Positions 36,306 to 46,200 of a DNA stretch of 64,000 nt are shown piece by piece. Source of the stretch: Isochrysis galbana (Eukaryota > Haptophyta > Isochrysidales > Isochrysidaceae). The position numbers and the translations under genes were made by a program. How positions within the stretch are numbered: position 1 is the first letter of the stretch; every line of letters starts with the position of its first letter. The stretch covers positions 5,772,148 to 5,836,147 of the forward strand of contig CM030931.1 in the NCBI GenBank assembly GCA_018136815.1. Direction: 5' to 3'. Below the pieces are notes generated by a model. That model saw only the letters and a list, made by a program, of their open reading frames with translations. It did no database searches and was not told the origin of the DNA.

Positions 36306-36355
36306 CGCTGGCGCTCTCTCCAGATCAGAACCGGGTAAAATTTCTCTTACAATCC

Positions 36356-36593
36356 TGGAGTGCCCAACTTTCGAACGCGACCGGGCGCGCTGTCGGCGCT
36401 TTCTCGGCCATCCACTCAGATAGAATGCCCCACTAGGCACCATATCCAAAGATGCTGCCCTAGCAGCCATGCCAATCACCGCCGCCGCCCGCGCGCATCG
36501 CGCCGTAGTCGGCCGTGTGTGGCGCCGACAATTACGTTAACGTCACCCGGCCGAATGGGCTGGAGTGCCCAACTTTCGAACGCGACCAGGCGC
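36356..36593. repeat. 33-bp direct repeat, two near-identical copies
   Basis: Copies at about 36356-36390 and 36559-36593 share GGAGTGCCCAACTTTCGAAC then GCGACC.GGCGCG with one difference, about 203 bp apart. Origin unknown. Confidence 0.8.
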
Positions 36594-37530
36594 GTTGGGT
36601 GCGAGGAGGCTCGTGCTGGACGGCCAAGAGGTCTCTTAAGAGCCTGCGCTGCCCCGGTGTCAACGAGTCCGCGAACGCGATGCACTTGGCGACCGCCTCG
36701 GTAGATGGCACAGTAAGTCCTGCGGTGGTAGCGCAGCGCGCGAAGAGGGCTGTATGTATGGCAATGCTCGCCACAATTCCCGAGCTCGCGGGTGGGTAGT
36801 CTTCGGGGTTCAGAGGAAGCGTACCAATAGTCTGGATGGGGTTCTGCGCGTAGGAGCGCGTAGGCAAGCCGGTGTCATCCTCCTCATGTTGGGGTAAGAA
36901 GTGGTGTGGTGTGGGGCTGGCGGCCATGCTGCGTGGGCAGGTGAAGCAGAAATCAGAAATCGGCCGAGTGCGGTGGCATGAAACCCCGGTGAGTCCGCCG
37001 ACCGGTGTCCCCGGGCCATTTAGTCCGAACACCAGCGACAAGGGGGGGTTGACCACCGCCGTGCTCTCGCTGGAGCGCGGCGAAGGTCGGCCTGTCAGGA
37101 TGGTCGGTCGCCATCGCTCTGCCTCGGATTCGAGCGGGGAGAGAGATGAGGGGAAATCTTCCCCCGGTCCCACGATAAAAAAATGTGGGCCTCTGGATCA
37201 ACAAGATTTTTTTTCAACCCAGCCTCCCCCACCTCTAAAGATTGCTGCATCTCAAGACGTTTCATTCCCACTTTCACTCACAGGCGTTCATCCGCGCCCT
37301 TCATCTCCACACATCCTGTACATCCGTGGTAAGCAAGCGCCCGCAACAATCTGTCATCCATCCCTTGTATGAGTGAACATGTTGGCTAATTGACACGTGG
37401 ACACGTCGCCATGCATAGTGGTGCAGAGTGAGCGGTACGTTGATGGCATTTTTCGGCACCATCATGCACGGGATACATGTCCCTGAAGGAGTCAGCGTCG
37501 GGAGAGAGGCGCGCCTCCGGGAGAGAGAGG

Positions 37531-38842
37531 CTAGGTGCCATGGACTTTGCGCTCTTGCTGAACGTTCCACACGAGCCCAACTTCAGCCAAGGCATGAATG
37601 AAGTACTGCGGCGCGTCGAAGCCAGGCCGCACGGCGAGCGCTGGATGAGTATGATGATGATCATGGTCATCCTCGCCCACCGCAGGGGAGAGGATGGACG
37701 ACACGTAGTCGAGGAAAATGTAGAGAGGCGATGAATCGATGGTCGTTGGTTTGTCGACAGCGTCACAGTTTACATTTGTGGTCGAGGTGCGTCTGTGCTT
37801 ATGGTGCTCGGGAGGGGGGCCACCGAGTTTGGTCTGGGAGCCGCCGATCGGGTGGTTGCGCACATTGAACCATAGCGTCGACACTTGACCAATCCATGAC
37901 GAGCTGAAGCTTACCCATAACCCGGCGGGACCGAACATGGCAAGTGCCAGATGAAACTCAATCAGAGGGAACACGAACGAAAGGGAGTCAATGAGCCGCA
38001 TGCACGGCGTGTCAATGTGACACGGGGCGAACTCCTCATCGACAGCCTGTATCGAGCGCACACAATCAGCCGTGGTACCCGAGAGGAAAAAAGAGAAGGC
38101 GTTGATGATGCCGTTGAGCGCGGGGGAGTGCGGGTCGCGCAAGGTGGTGTCGCAAAACTTGTGATGGGCCCGGTGGCGAGATGCCCACCACAGCGGGCCG
38201 CCTTGGTAGGAGAAGCAAGAGATGACGCCGAGGCAGAGGCTGGTGGCCCAGTGGCACTTGAAGGCGGCGTGCGCGCAGTATCTGACGGCAAAGGAAGCGG
38301 CTAGTGAGGGCGCTCACTCGTGTGAGTCGCTGAGATGGCAGCTCTTGGCAGTGCACACGTGCATGCACCGGAAGGCGGGTCGCACCTGTGCAGGATTACG
38401 CTCATGCAGATGCCATTCTTGAAGAATAAGAGGCCACAGAAACACACGAGTGACAGGAGCGGCTGCGGCGAGACGCTGCTGCAGAAAATGCCCGCAAAGG
38501 TGGCAGCTGACCAAACCGGCAGGAAGACCACGAGGAACAGTCCTTGGATGGGGTTGACCTTGCTCGAGTACGGGGACGGAGTACGATGCTGCAGGGGTTG
38601 GCGCGCAGCCGTTGGGGCGGATGTATGAGAGCCACATACTTTGGCACGCGCAAGCAAGGTGTGCAGTGACAAGGGAGAGAGGTGGCGGCCGTCACCTTGG
38701 CCAGCACGACGTCATCGTTGCGCTTGAGGAGGTAGTTTGCACTAGCAACAACAGTCGCCACAAGAAATGCCACGAGAAGGGGTCCACGATTCAGACAGCT
38801 GATTAGATAGACGGGAGGTACAAGCATAGTGACGGGTGCCAT
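37531..38842 (-). CDS. Membrane fatty-acid desaturase (acyl-CoA delta-9 type)
   Basis: This di-iron ER or plastid membrane enzyme inserts a double bond into acyl chains. Exons on the minus strand are 38842-38696, 38558-38386 and 38281-37531 (stop), phases matching, about 355 residues. Membrane spans: MLVPPVYLISCL...LLVAFLVATVV, then GLFLVVFLPVWSAATFAG and PLLSLVCFCGLLFF. Histidine boxes are in order: HRYCAH (built across the second intron), SRHRAHHKFCD preceded by the typical GGPLWWA, and a third box GEDDHDHHHTHP. After it comes ALAEVGLVWNVQ, as expected at the C-terminus of this family. The family fits well; regiospecificity cannot be read from sequence. The ATG at 38842 is chosen because it fits; an upstream exon (EYRFDGKGPFSFFAR, ending at GTGAGT near 38933) might add an N-terminus. 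Confidence 0.85.
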
Positions 38843-39719
38843 GCCAGATCGGCGCTGGCGGCGGACAGCCTCCCACAATGGCGGGCGTCGACATGACCGC
38901 CTCATTGTGCAGAGATGCCATCATGAGCTCGTACTCACGGGCAAAGAAGCTGAAGGGGCCCTTGCCATCGAAGCGATACTCAGCCTGAAGACCACCGTGT
39001 TGGGGACATCTCAGAAGGCTGACTGCAGCTGTGTCACCACAGCTGTGGGCATGCGTACGGACGGGTCTGGCACTGGATTCCCTCAGAGCCGACTCACTGT
39101 CCATGCACTCTGCGTCCAACGCGGCGCGCGCTGCTGCTGCGTACGGGTGGGGTACGGGTGGCGTACCAGCTCCACCTCCTCGAGGCCCTCATTCTGCTCA
39201 AGCCTTCCCTGCACCACCTCGGCTGCGGCGTTGGGGCACATCCGGCAGTGGGAGGGCGGCCGCGACCGAGGTGCGGGGCGGGACGGGGGGGGGGGACGCC
39301 ACAGCACTAGATTCGCCGCTGGCGGATTGCGGCTGGTGGTACTCCTATGAGGTTTACTTTAGCCCTTCCTTATCTACGTAATGGATTCTGCCAGGGGCAG
39401 GAGGGGGCAGGAGGGGTGGGTGGGTGGGGGGGGGGGGGCGGACGATCCCTCTGGGGCGCGCTCCCTCCCAATCTCGACAGCCGAGGCTTGGATCTGGTCG
39501 ACGAGACGGAATCTTCACGCGATGAGATTCGTGATCTCGGAAAAATCTGGTCGAGCTCCTGCCCCTTCCCCCTTCCGACCCGCGCCCTCCTTCGGACCCC
39601 CTCCCCCCCCCCGCGCCCCGCGACTTCCCCCCTCGCCGCGGCGCCCCCTATGAAGCGAACCTCCGCCAAGGACACAATCCTTACTTGTTCATGGGCCTGA
39701 TTTCGCGGGCCTCATTGTA

Positions 39720-39773
39720 TTCGACGAGGCCGTCGCCGAGTCGGCGAGCTCACCGCATGAGGGCCTCGTCGAA
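39720..39773. repeat. Perfect 12-bp inverted repeat with an inner palindrome
   Basis: Arms TTCGACGAGGCC (39720-39731) and GGCCTCGTCGAA (39762-39773) flank a 30-base loop containing CGCCGAGTCGGCG. It could form a strong stem, but the function is unknown. Confidence 0.8.
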
Positions 39774-40264
39774 TTGCTCACTGTAAAATGAGATGGCTCT
39801 ATTCTCTATTCGGGTATTCCTATGTTGTAAATGAATTGCTCAGCTTTCCTTTTGGAAGTCGCGTGACCGACAGCTCCAGAATATTGTTGTAAACGGACAT
39901 GTGGACTATGATGGCTCAACTTCATTCTGTCGCACATTCGACGGATCGCGACCTCATGAGTGGGCTCCTGCGGGCACTGGCACGGGAGGGCTCGGCGGTT
40001 ATGTCTCGTTTGGGCGGCCCAAATGCCAAATGTCTCGCAAAAATATGCGGAAAATATGCCGGCGGCTGCCCAAATGCCAAATGCCCAAATATCACGTGGA
40101 ATATCACGCAGTGTTGGGGCAACAGCTCGCTAGCTTGCACGGGTTTTGGAGCTATCACTAGCGCCAGTACCTTGCGCCAGCTATTGGTGGTCCGCTAGCT
40201 AGCACCAGTACTTTAGGTCGAAGAGCTAGTCATGCCAGCTAGCGCCAGCTTTGGAGGGCGTAGA

Positions 40265-40308
40265 GGGTCTATAGTTAGTTGATTGCGGGTCTATAGTTAG
40301 TTGAGTGC
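40265..40308. repeat. 22-bp tandem duplication
   Basis: GGGTCTATAGTTAGTTGATT plus GC at 40265-40286 is repeated with one change at 40287-40308. Confidence 0.85.
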
Positions 40309-40594
40309 GGGGGAGGGGGGAGGGGGAGGGACGGGGGGAAAGGGGGGGGGGGGGATGGAGATAGAGGGACGATTAGCGATTAGGTTAGCTCCTATGTCCT
40401 ATGTGCTTCTGCATGTGCTCAGCACTCTAACTCAACGCACGTGCGCAAATGCCACAACGGCAAAACGCGCGCGATGCGTAAGCGTATAAGATAATGTGAT
40501 ACGTGATATATAAAATATAGATACAAGATGAGCAAGAATCAAGAATCTTTCAAATTGAGTCTTCAACATAGCTACTTACATACTTACATAGCCT

Positions 40595-42682
40595 TTAATC
40601 AACACTTACCACATAGCATTCGTCATCATCGGCGGGATCCTCAGCGACCATGTCTAATTCCCAAGGCAACACGGTTGACTCCCACCCTTCGAGCTTGGAT
40701 TCAAGTAACAAGTTTGTGTGAGCCCTCACAAGCCGATCAACCGTGACTTGCCCAAGCCTATTGCGCTTGCGCGAGTGAATCCAACCTTCCACAGACCAAG
40801 CATGTTCGCAACCGGAGGCAGAGCATTGCATGGACACCAAGCGCATCGCAGCCCAGCACAAATGCTTCCACGGATGCATGTACATCTTGACCCACTTGTA
40901 CGATGCCATCTTTCGTCCAACCTCCGAAAATGCGTACTGCTCGCATAGGTCGTGAGCCCCGCATGAAACAGCCTCTTCAAAATCTGCCAGCTCGCTTAGA
41001 AGTGCCGGATATGGGTGATCTACTGTCGACATTTGCCGCAGCACCGCTCGCACATCTTGCTGTTCAAGGGTGCTGAGATCACGCCTGCAAAATTCAGGCT
41101 CGAACCGATATGCCGCGGTCATACACGGGACGTGAAAATACTCCCAACGAGCCATGAAAAAAGCATGCACCTTCTTCCTTACCCTCTCGTCTACGCCTTC
41201 GATAGGATTGTTGTATAGCTGGTCAAGCTGGAGCATGTAGCCGTATACTTTGCCAAGCGTCGCGCCTGCTCTACCGTCGACCATCCTCAATAGGACAATC
41301 GCTGGCTCTAAGAGCCTGATGATGGATCCGACAGTCCCTACGACTTCCTCGTCGCGCACCGCCCTCTTTGCTTGCATACCCTTTTCTCTTACCTCACGCG
41401 GCTGTTTTGATAGCCACTGCTCAAGCTCATCGTCGATAAAGAGCTTCTCGAGTATTTGGACAACGTTCCGATACCGAACTAGCTTAAGTACTTTGGAGCC
41501 GAAGCGTGTCTCCACGTGTCGTAGTAACTCTGTGCCACCGATGGGTCGTTTGTCGCTAGGCACATTCTCAGCTAGGGCTCGGTATCGCGCGAGGACCTTT
41601 TGGTGGTACAAAACAAATTTGACAACATCCCAAACCCGGTCGATGCACTTGGAAAAATCGTGTTCACCCCATATGAACTCTCGATCGATTCCCTTCATTC
41701 GGATGACCTCCTTATCTGAGCACACATTCTTCATAAAGTTGTCGATGGAATGGGCCGGGCAAATGTAAGTGAATACATGGGGTGCCTTGGCGGTGATGAG
41801 CGGGAAAGACGCTGTGCAAGCGCTGTCCATGCACACACCCACAACTAGACCGGGCTCGAAACCAGCAATGTGCTTCAACATAAAATTCGCGATGTATTGC
41901 GCGTCCTTCGTTCGTGTCGCCTGATGTGTCAATCGCCTCCAAAAATATGAGCCCAAAGGCATATTGGCCAGCGCGTTGACGATGGGCCGATGCTGCACGC
42001 TTGTCCAACCATCCGAAAGCACGCGAGCAGCTACCCACAAGTCGAAATGGTGCGGTCGCAAGGCAGTGTGCATCTTTCCCATCGACTTCTCGACGTCGTC
42101 GTTCTTCCAGTCAGGCCTCTCACCACGCCATGCTCGTGCGTGCATCTTCGTGTACGCACACCAACGCAGCTTGAACTCGAGGGGGATCTGATGATGCATG
42201 ACGTCTGTCGGCTTGGAGGTCTCATTCAGCTTGGGGTCGGTCGGTCCGGGTGTAGGCCCGCGGAAAGGAGGAAGCTCACGATCGATAGGACCGGCCGCCC
42301 AGAAGCAATCCTCACGGCAATTTTCAGGAGGCAGTAGGTCGTCGTCGCTCCAGCCATCCTCTGGCAGGTCGTAGCCGTCTGCCCACGCTACCTGTGTGAT
42401 GTTGCGCTTGCCGGCTTTCTTCGCTATGCTGCTCGGGCGCCGCGAATGTCGAGGCCCATCGAGGACCTCGACGTTGCGGTCAAAGAGGATGGGCTGGTGA
42501 TTCGGGGGCTGGTACACAGTCATGGTCTTGCTGGCCATCTGGCCGCGCACCTTCGCCGCCTTCTCGATCTTCACCTCAGAAGGTGCAATGTCGCGATTGG
42601 GCCGCGGCAGGGGTGCCCCTGGAGGGTGCCTAGGAGGAGTGGTCTGTGTGCCCAAAGTAGTGTTGTTGGCAGTGCCGGGCAT
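40595..42682 (-). CDS. hAT-superfamily transposase, intact ORF
   Basis: A 695-residue single-exon ORF from ATG 42682. The DUF659-type core carries LSDGWTSVQHRPIVNALANM (first catalytic Asp region), VVGVCMDSACTASFPL (second Asp) and the CPAHSIDNFMKNV motif. The C-terminal dimerisation domain reads CSASGCEHAWSVEGWIH, then RKRNRLGQVTVDRLVRAHTNL. The N-terminus is Pro/Arg-rich; no clear BED zinc finger is visible. There are no stops or frameshifts, so it may be active. I could not define terminal inverted repeats or an 8-bp target duplication. GC-rich partially palindromic sequence at about 43020-43100 (CCTAGGAGGGGCCCC) may lie near one end. Confidence 0.85.
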   Translation of the reverse strand: MPGTANNTTLGTQTTPPRHPPGAPLPRPNRDIAPSEVKIEKAAKVRGQMASKTMTVYQPPNHQPILFDRNVEVLDGPRHSRRPSSIAKKAGKRNITQVAWADGYDLPEDGWSDDDLLPPENCREDCFWAAGPIDRELPPFRGPTPGPTDPKLNETSKPTDVMHHQIPLEFKLRWCAYTKMHARAWRGERPDWKNDDVEKSMGKMHTALRPHHFDLWVAARVLSDGWTSVQHRPIVNALANMPLGSYFWRRLTHQATRTKDAQYIANFMLKHIAGFEPGLVVGVCMDSACTASFPLITAKAPHVFTYICPAHSIDNFMKNVCSDKEVIRMKGIDREFIWGEHDFSKCIDRVWDVVKFVLYHQKVLARYRALAENVPSDKRPIGGTELLRHVETRFGSKVLKLVRYRNVVQILEKLFIDDELEQWLSKQPREVREKGMQAKRAVRDEEVVGTVGSIIRLLEPAIVLLRMVDGRAGATLGKVYGYMLQLDQLYNNPIEGVDERVRKKVHAFFMARWEYFHVPCMTAAYRFEPEFCRRDLSTLEQQDVRAVLRQMSTVDHPYPALLSELADFEEAVSCGAHDLCEQYAFSEVGRKMASYKWVKMYMHPWKHLCWAAMRLVSMQCSASGCEHAWSVEGWIHSRKRNRLGQVTVDRLVRAHTNLLLESKLEGWESTVLPWELDMVAEDPADDDECYVVSVD

Positions 42683-43260
42683 GGGGCAGAGGGGGGGGGG
42701 GCGGGGGTAATGCCGTCACGCCTCGCAAGGCGAGTTCGTGCGGGGGTGTGTGTGTGGGGGGGGGGGGGGGGGCGGGGGGGGGGGAGAATGGGGGGGGGGG
42801 GGAGGGGAGGAGGGGGGGGGGCTGTGCATAGAAATGAAAGAGGTAAAGAGGTGAGAAAACGGGAGGGGTGTTGTTTGGTCACGGAGAGGACCCGTGGGGG
42901 AAAAGGGCGGGGGAGGGGGGGGAGAGGAGGGAAACGGGCTCGCGCCAACCTTTCGTGGCAACGTTCTCCCGCGCTTCTACAACCAAGCACCATTGACGAA
43001 TTTATGATTGGGAGATCTACCTAGGCCTAGGAGGGGCCCCGTTTCGCTTTCGGAGGCCCCCTAGGGCCCCGCTAAGCCTCCTAGGGGCTCCCAATATAGC
43101 CATATGTGCTATAAACATGTTCATCGTCCACCACGTGGACTACGGAAGTACTAGGGTTAAGTTCTAACAGGGAGGAGGAGAGAGGGTTGGGGGGCGGGAC
43201 AGGACCGGGGGTGGGGGGCGAGCGAGGGGGCGAGGGAGGGAGGCGGGAGGAGGGCGGTCG
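42683..43260. repeat. G-rich divergent intergenic tract
   Basis: Between the hAT start and the fusion gene start are long G-runs (42689-42706, 42757-42830, 42900-42925), then a CCTAGG-rich partial palindrome (43020-43100). Probably contains both promoters. Confidence 0.6.
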
Positions 43261-46200
43261 ATGGTGAGCACGTTGCTCGCGATCGACTCGACGGACGAGG
43301 AGGAGGAGGAGAAGGATGAGGAGGTGATGGTGGAGAGTGGTGCACCTGCTTCTGCTTCTGCTTCTTTGTCTAGCCCCTCCGCGCCGGCTGCTATGCCTGC
43401 GGCCTCCTCCTCCTCCTCCTCCTTCTCTTCCTCCTCCTCTTGCTTCTCCTCTTGCTTCTCCTCTTCCTCCGAGTGGACTTTGGCGGAGGACGACAAGCTT
43501 CGGCAGATTGCAGTGAACAAGGGCACGTGGAGCTGGGGCTCGAAGAACACGCAGCAGAGTCTGCCAAACCGGACGCCGGACGAGTGCAAGCGCCGGTGGG
43601 AGATGCTGCGTGCTCGGGGGGGGTCCATCAGCGCTGCCGCCAACCCGCCATCGCAAGCCATCGCAGAGAGAGAGCAGCGGAGGGCGAATGCACTCGCACG
43701 CAGCGGAGCGCGAGGGGGGGGGAGCGCAAACGGGAAGGCGAGGGAAGCTGGGATGACGGCTGCAGTGCAGGCGAATGGCGGGAGGGGCTCGGCGGGGGCA
43801 AAGGGTACGGCGGCAGCTTCCACCGGCGCGAGGCCTCCGACAAGGGGGCCTACGCCTGTGGCACTTACAAGCGCATCGGGGACGACGACGCCCACCACCG
43901 CATCCCCCGCCGTGGCTGGCAGCCGAGCGCCGGCGGCGGGGTCGGCGCCGGCCGCCATGCACGTGTCCGCGGTGCCTCAACCTCGGGCTCCTTCCGCCAA
44001 TCCATGTGCGCAGGACCTGCGCAAGATGTGGAGCGCGCCCCCCTCCGCGACTGGCCAGCGAGTAGAGCTGGGGCTGCAGGCCAGCGCCTCTTCGGCAAGT
44101 AGGGCACCAGTCAACGGGGCACCGACCCCTGCGCACACCACCGCATTCGACGAGAACGGCTCTCCCGTGAGCATGGCGGGCTCGTCCGGCTTCTCGCCGG
44201 CTAGCGTGCCGACCTCACCCGGCTTCTCGCCTGCTAGTGTGCCGACCTCGCCCGGCTTCTCGCCGGCCAGCTTGCCGTCTTCGCCTGCTCGCGCCCTTGT
44301 AAGTTCCGGGCCAGCGGTGGCGCATTCGGTGGCGACACACGGAGTCTCGGCGACGCAGCTCTTGATCAGTGCGGTACCTCCTGAGGTCGATGAGTTGTGG
44401 CTCAAGCGTCTCTTCGCGGTAAGGCGAGCGTGGTGGCGAGTGGTGGCGAGTGTCTGCGGCGAAGCATATGGCCGGAGTGGCGGTGTTGCGTGAGTGTGAT
44501 CAGGCGCGTGGCGAGCTGCGATAGGCGAGGCAGCTCTGCGTGAAGCATGCTCGCTCGGAGTCGCTTCCGCCACACCGTCGTGCCCCCGCCCCCCGCCCCC
44601 TTCATGCGCGCTCACCATTGCCCACCATTTGCCATGCAGAAATACGGCAAAATATCCTACCACGAGCTTTGTGCTCCGAAGAGGTACGCCCTCGTTCACT
44701 TCACGCTCCCACATGAGGCAAAGGCGGCAGTCGACGCCCTCTCGAAGCTCCCCGCTGGCTTTGAATGGCCACAGACCAAGTCGGGCAGAGAGGTTGCAGC
44801 GCCACAGCTCCAAATCAACTTCGCTCAGCATTTGCCCGAGCATACTGGGTGGCACCAGGGTGGGCCGAGCGACGGCTCGAGCAGCTGCTCCAGTGCTCTG
44901 AACCGACAAGATTCGGTCGAGTCGTTCCGTCACAGCCCTGCTCGGCGGAGTAGCCCAGGTGGACACAGATCTACTAGTGCCGGCAGCTCAGCTTTGCACA
45001 GCCTGTCACGGGGGCGCAGCCCACGACGGGGACGTAGCCCACCGCAGGGACGCAGCCCTCCACGCCGGCGACGCAGCCCTCCACGCCGGCGACGCAGCCC
45101 GCCGCGGGGACGCAGCCCGCCGCGGGGACGCAGCCCGCCGCGGGGACGCAGCCCGCCGCGTGGGCGCAGCCCGCCGCGGGGACGCAGCCCGCCGCGGGGA
45201 CGCAGCCCGCCGCGTGGGCGCAGCTCGCCGCGTGGGCGCAGCCCGCCGCGGGGGAGCAGCTCGTTGCAGCGACGTAGTCGCAGCCCACATCGCCAGTTGC
45301 AAGGACGCAGACTCCCTCCCAGGGGCCTCGGCCGCAGCTCGCCGCGGGCACCCAGTCCCTCCCGCGACCGCAGCCACAGCAGACCCCAGAGACGCAGTCC
45401 GCGCCGCGGTCTTGGCAGCAGCCCTCCCAAGGGCCGTGGTCCCTCCTCCGAAGTAGATCGGCACTCAACGCCGTATGCCAGAAGGGTGTCAGATAAGGCT
45501 GAGGCATCGACGGCGGATGCCCGCCATGTTGCTAAGCTCTACCTTGCTCCGCATGACGTCTCGAAGCTCATCGGTAGTAACGGCTTCAACATAACTCGGT
45601 TGAGACAGCTCTGCAAAGCGCACATTGCAATCGGGCCTCGTCCTTCGTCGGCGGCTGAGAAACAGGTGGTTACTCTGAACGGATCGGCCGATGAAATCTG
45701 GGCGGCCGAGTCCATGATATTAAGGGTGACGAAAGAAAGTGGAGAAAGTGTGCCCGCAGCGTTACCGGACGCCGTGCCAGCAAGCTGCGCTCCGGCCTTG
45801 CCAACAGCGAGTGGCTCAAGTATGTGCGAGGGGTCCGGCGGGCCGGCTAGTCAGCGAGAGGAGGCGCATACGGGGGCTGCATCCTCAGCACACGGGCCGA
45901 GCACGTTTTCTGCATCTGCTGCGCACCGACGAGCTTCGGCCAACAGCGATGAGGTGGGCGGTTGGGCAACAATCCAGGCTGCAGTGGCGGTGCCAGCTGG
46001 ACAAGGATGGGTCGCACGGGAATTAGACCAGCAGCAGAGTAAAATGTGGCATGCCGACCCCATAGAGGACTCTGAAGGGGTGAACTCAAATGGCGACGTT
46101 GGAGCATCACATGCAAGCAACGAGGGCCGTGACCGAAAGGACAGCTCAGAATTGAGTAAACGTGATCTCAATCACGGCCCAAAATGCGCCGTAACCAAGC

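Larger units (their letters stand above)
34434..37530. other. Long intergenic region, no firm gene
   Basis: Apart from the candidate at 35744-36305 and a 33-bp repeat, I see nothing firm. A 213-codon minus ORF at 36532-37173 starts at GTG, has no known domain and shares its last codons with the repeat, so it is not called. Plus-strand ORFs at 35524-36186 are antisense to the candidate. Confidence 0.4.
38843..40594. other. Intergenic, no firm gene
   Basis: No gene beyond a possible 5' exon of the desaturase near 38930-39100. A G-run sits at 39428-39438. A hairpin at 39720-39773 and a tandem at 40265-40308 are annotated separately. Confidence 0.5.

Noticed and set aside
36532-37173. Minus ORF of 213 codons
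   Set aside because: Starts at GTG, has no recognisable domain, and its end overlaps the 33-bp repeat; not enough support for a gene.
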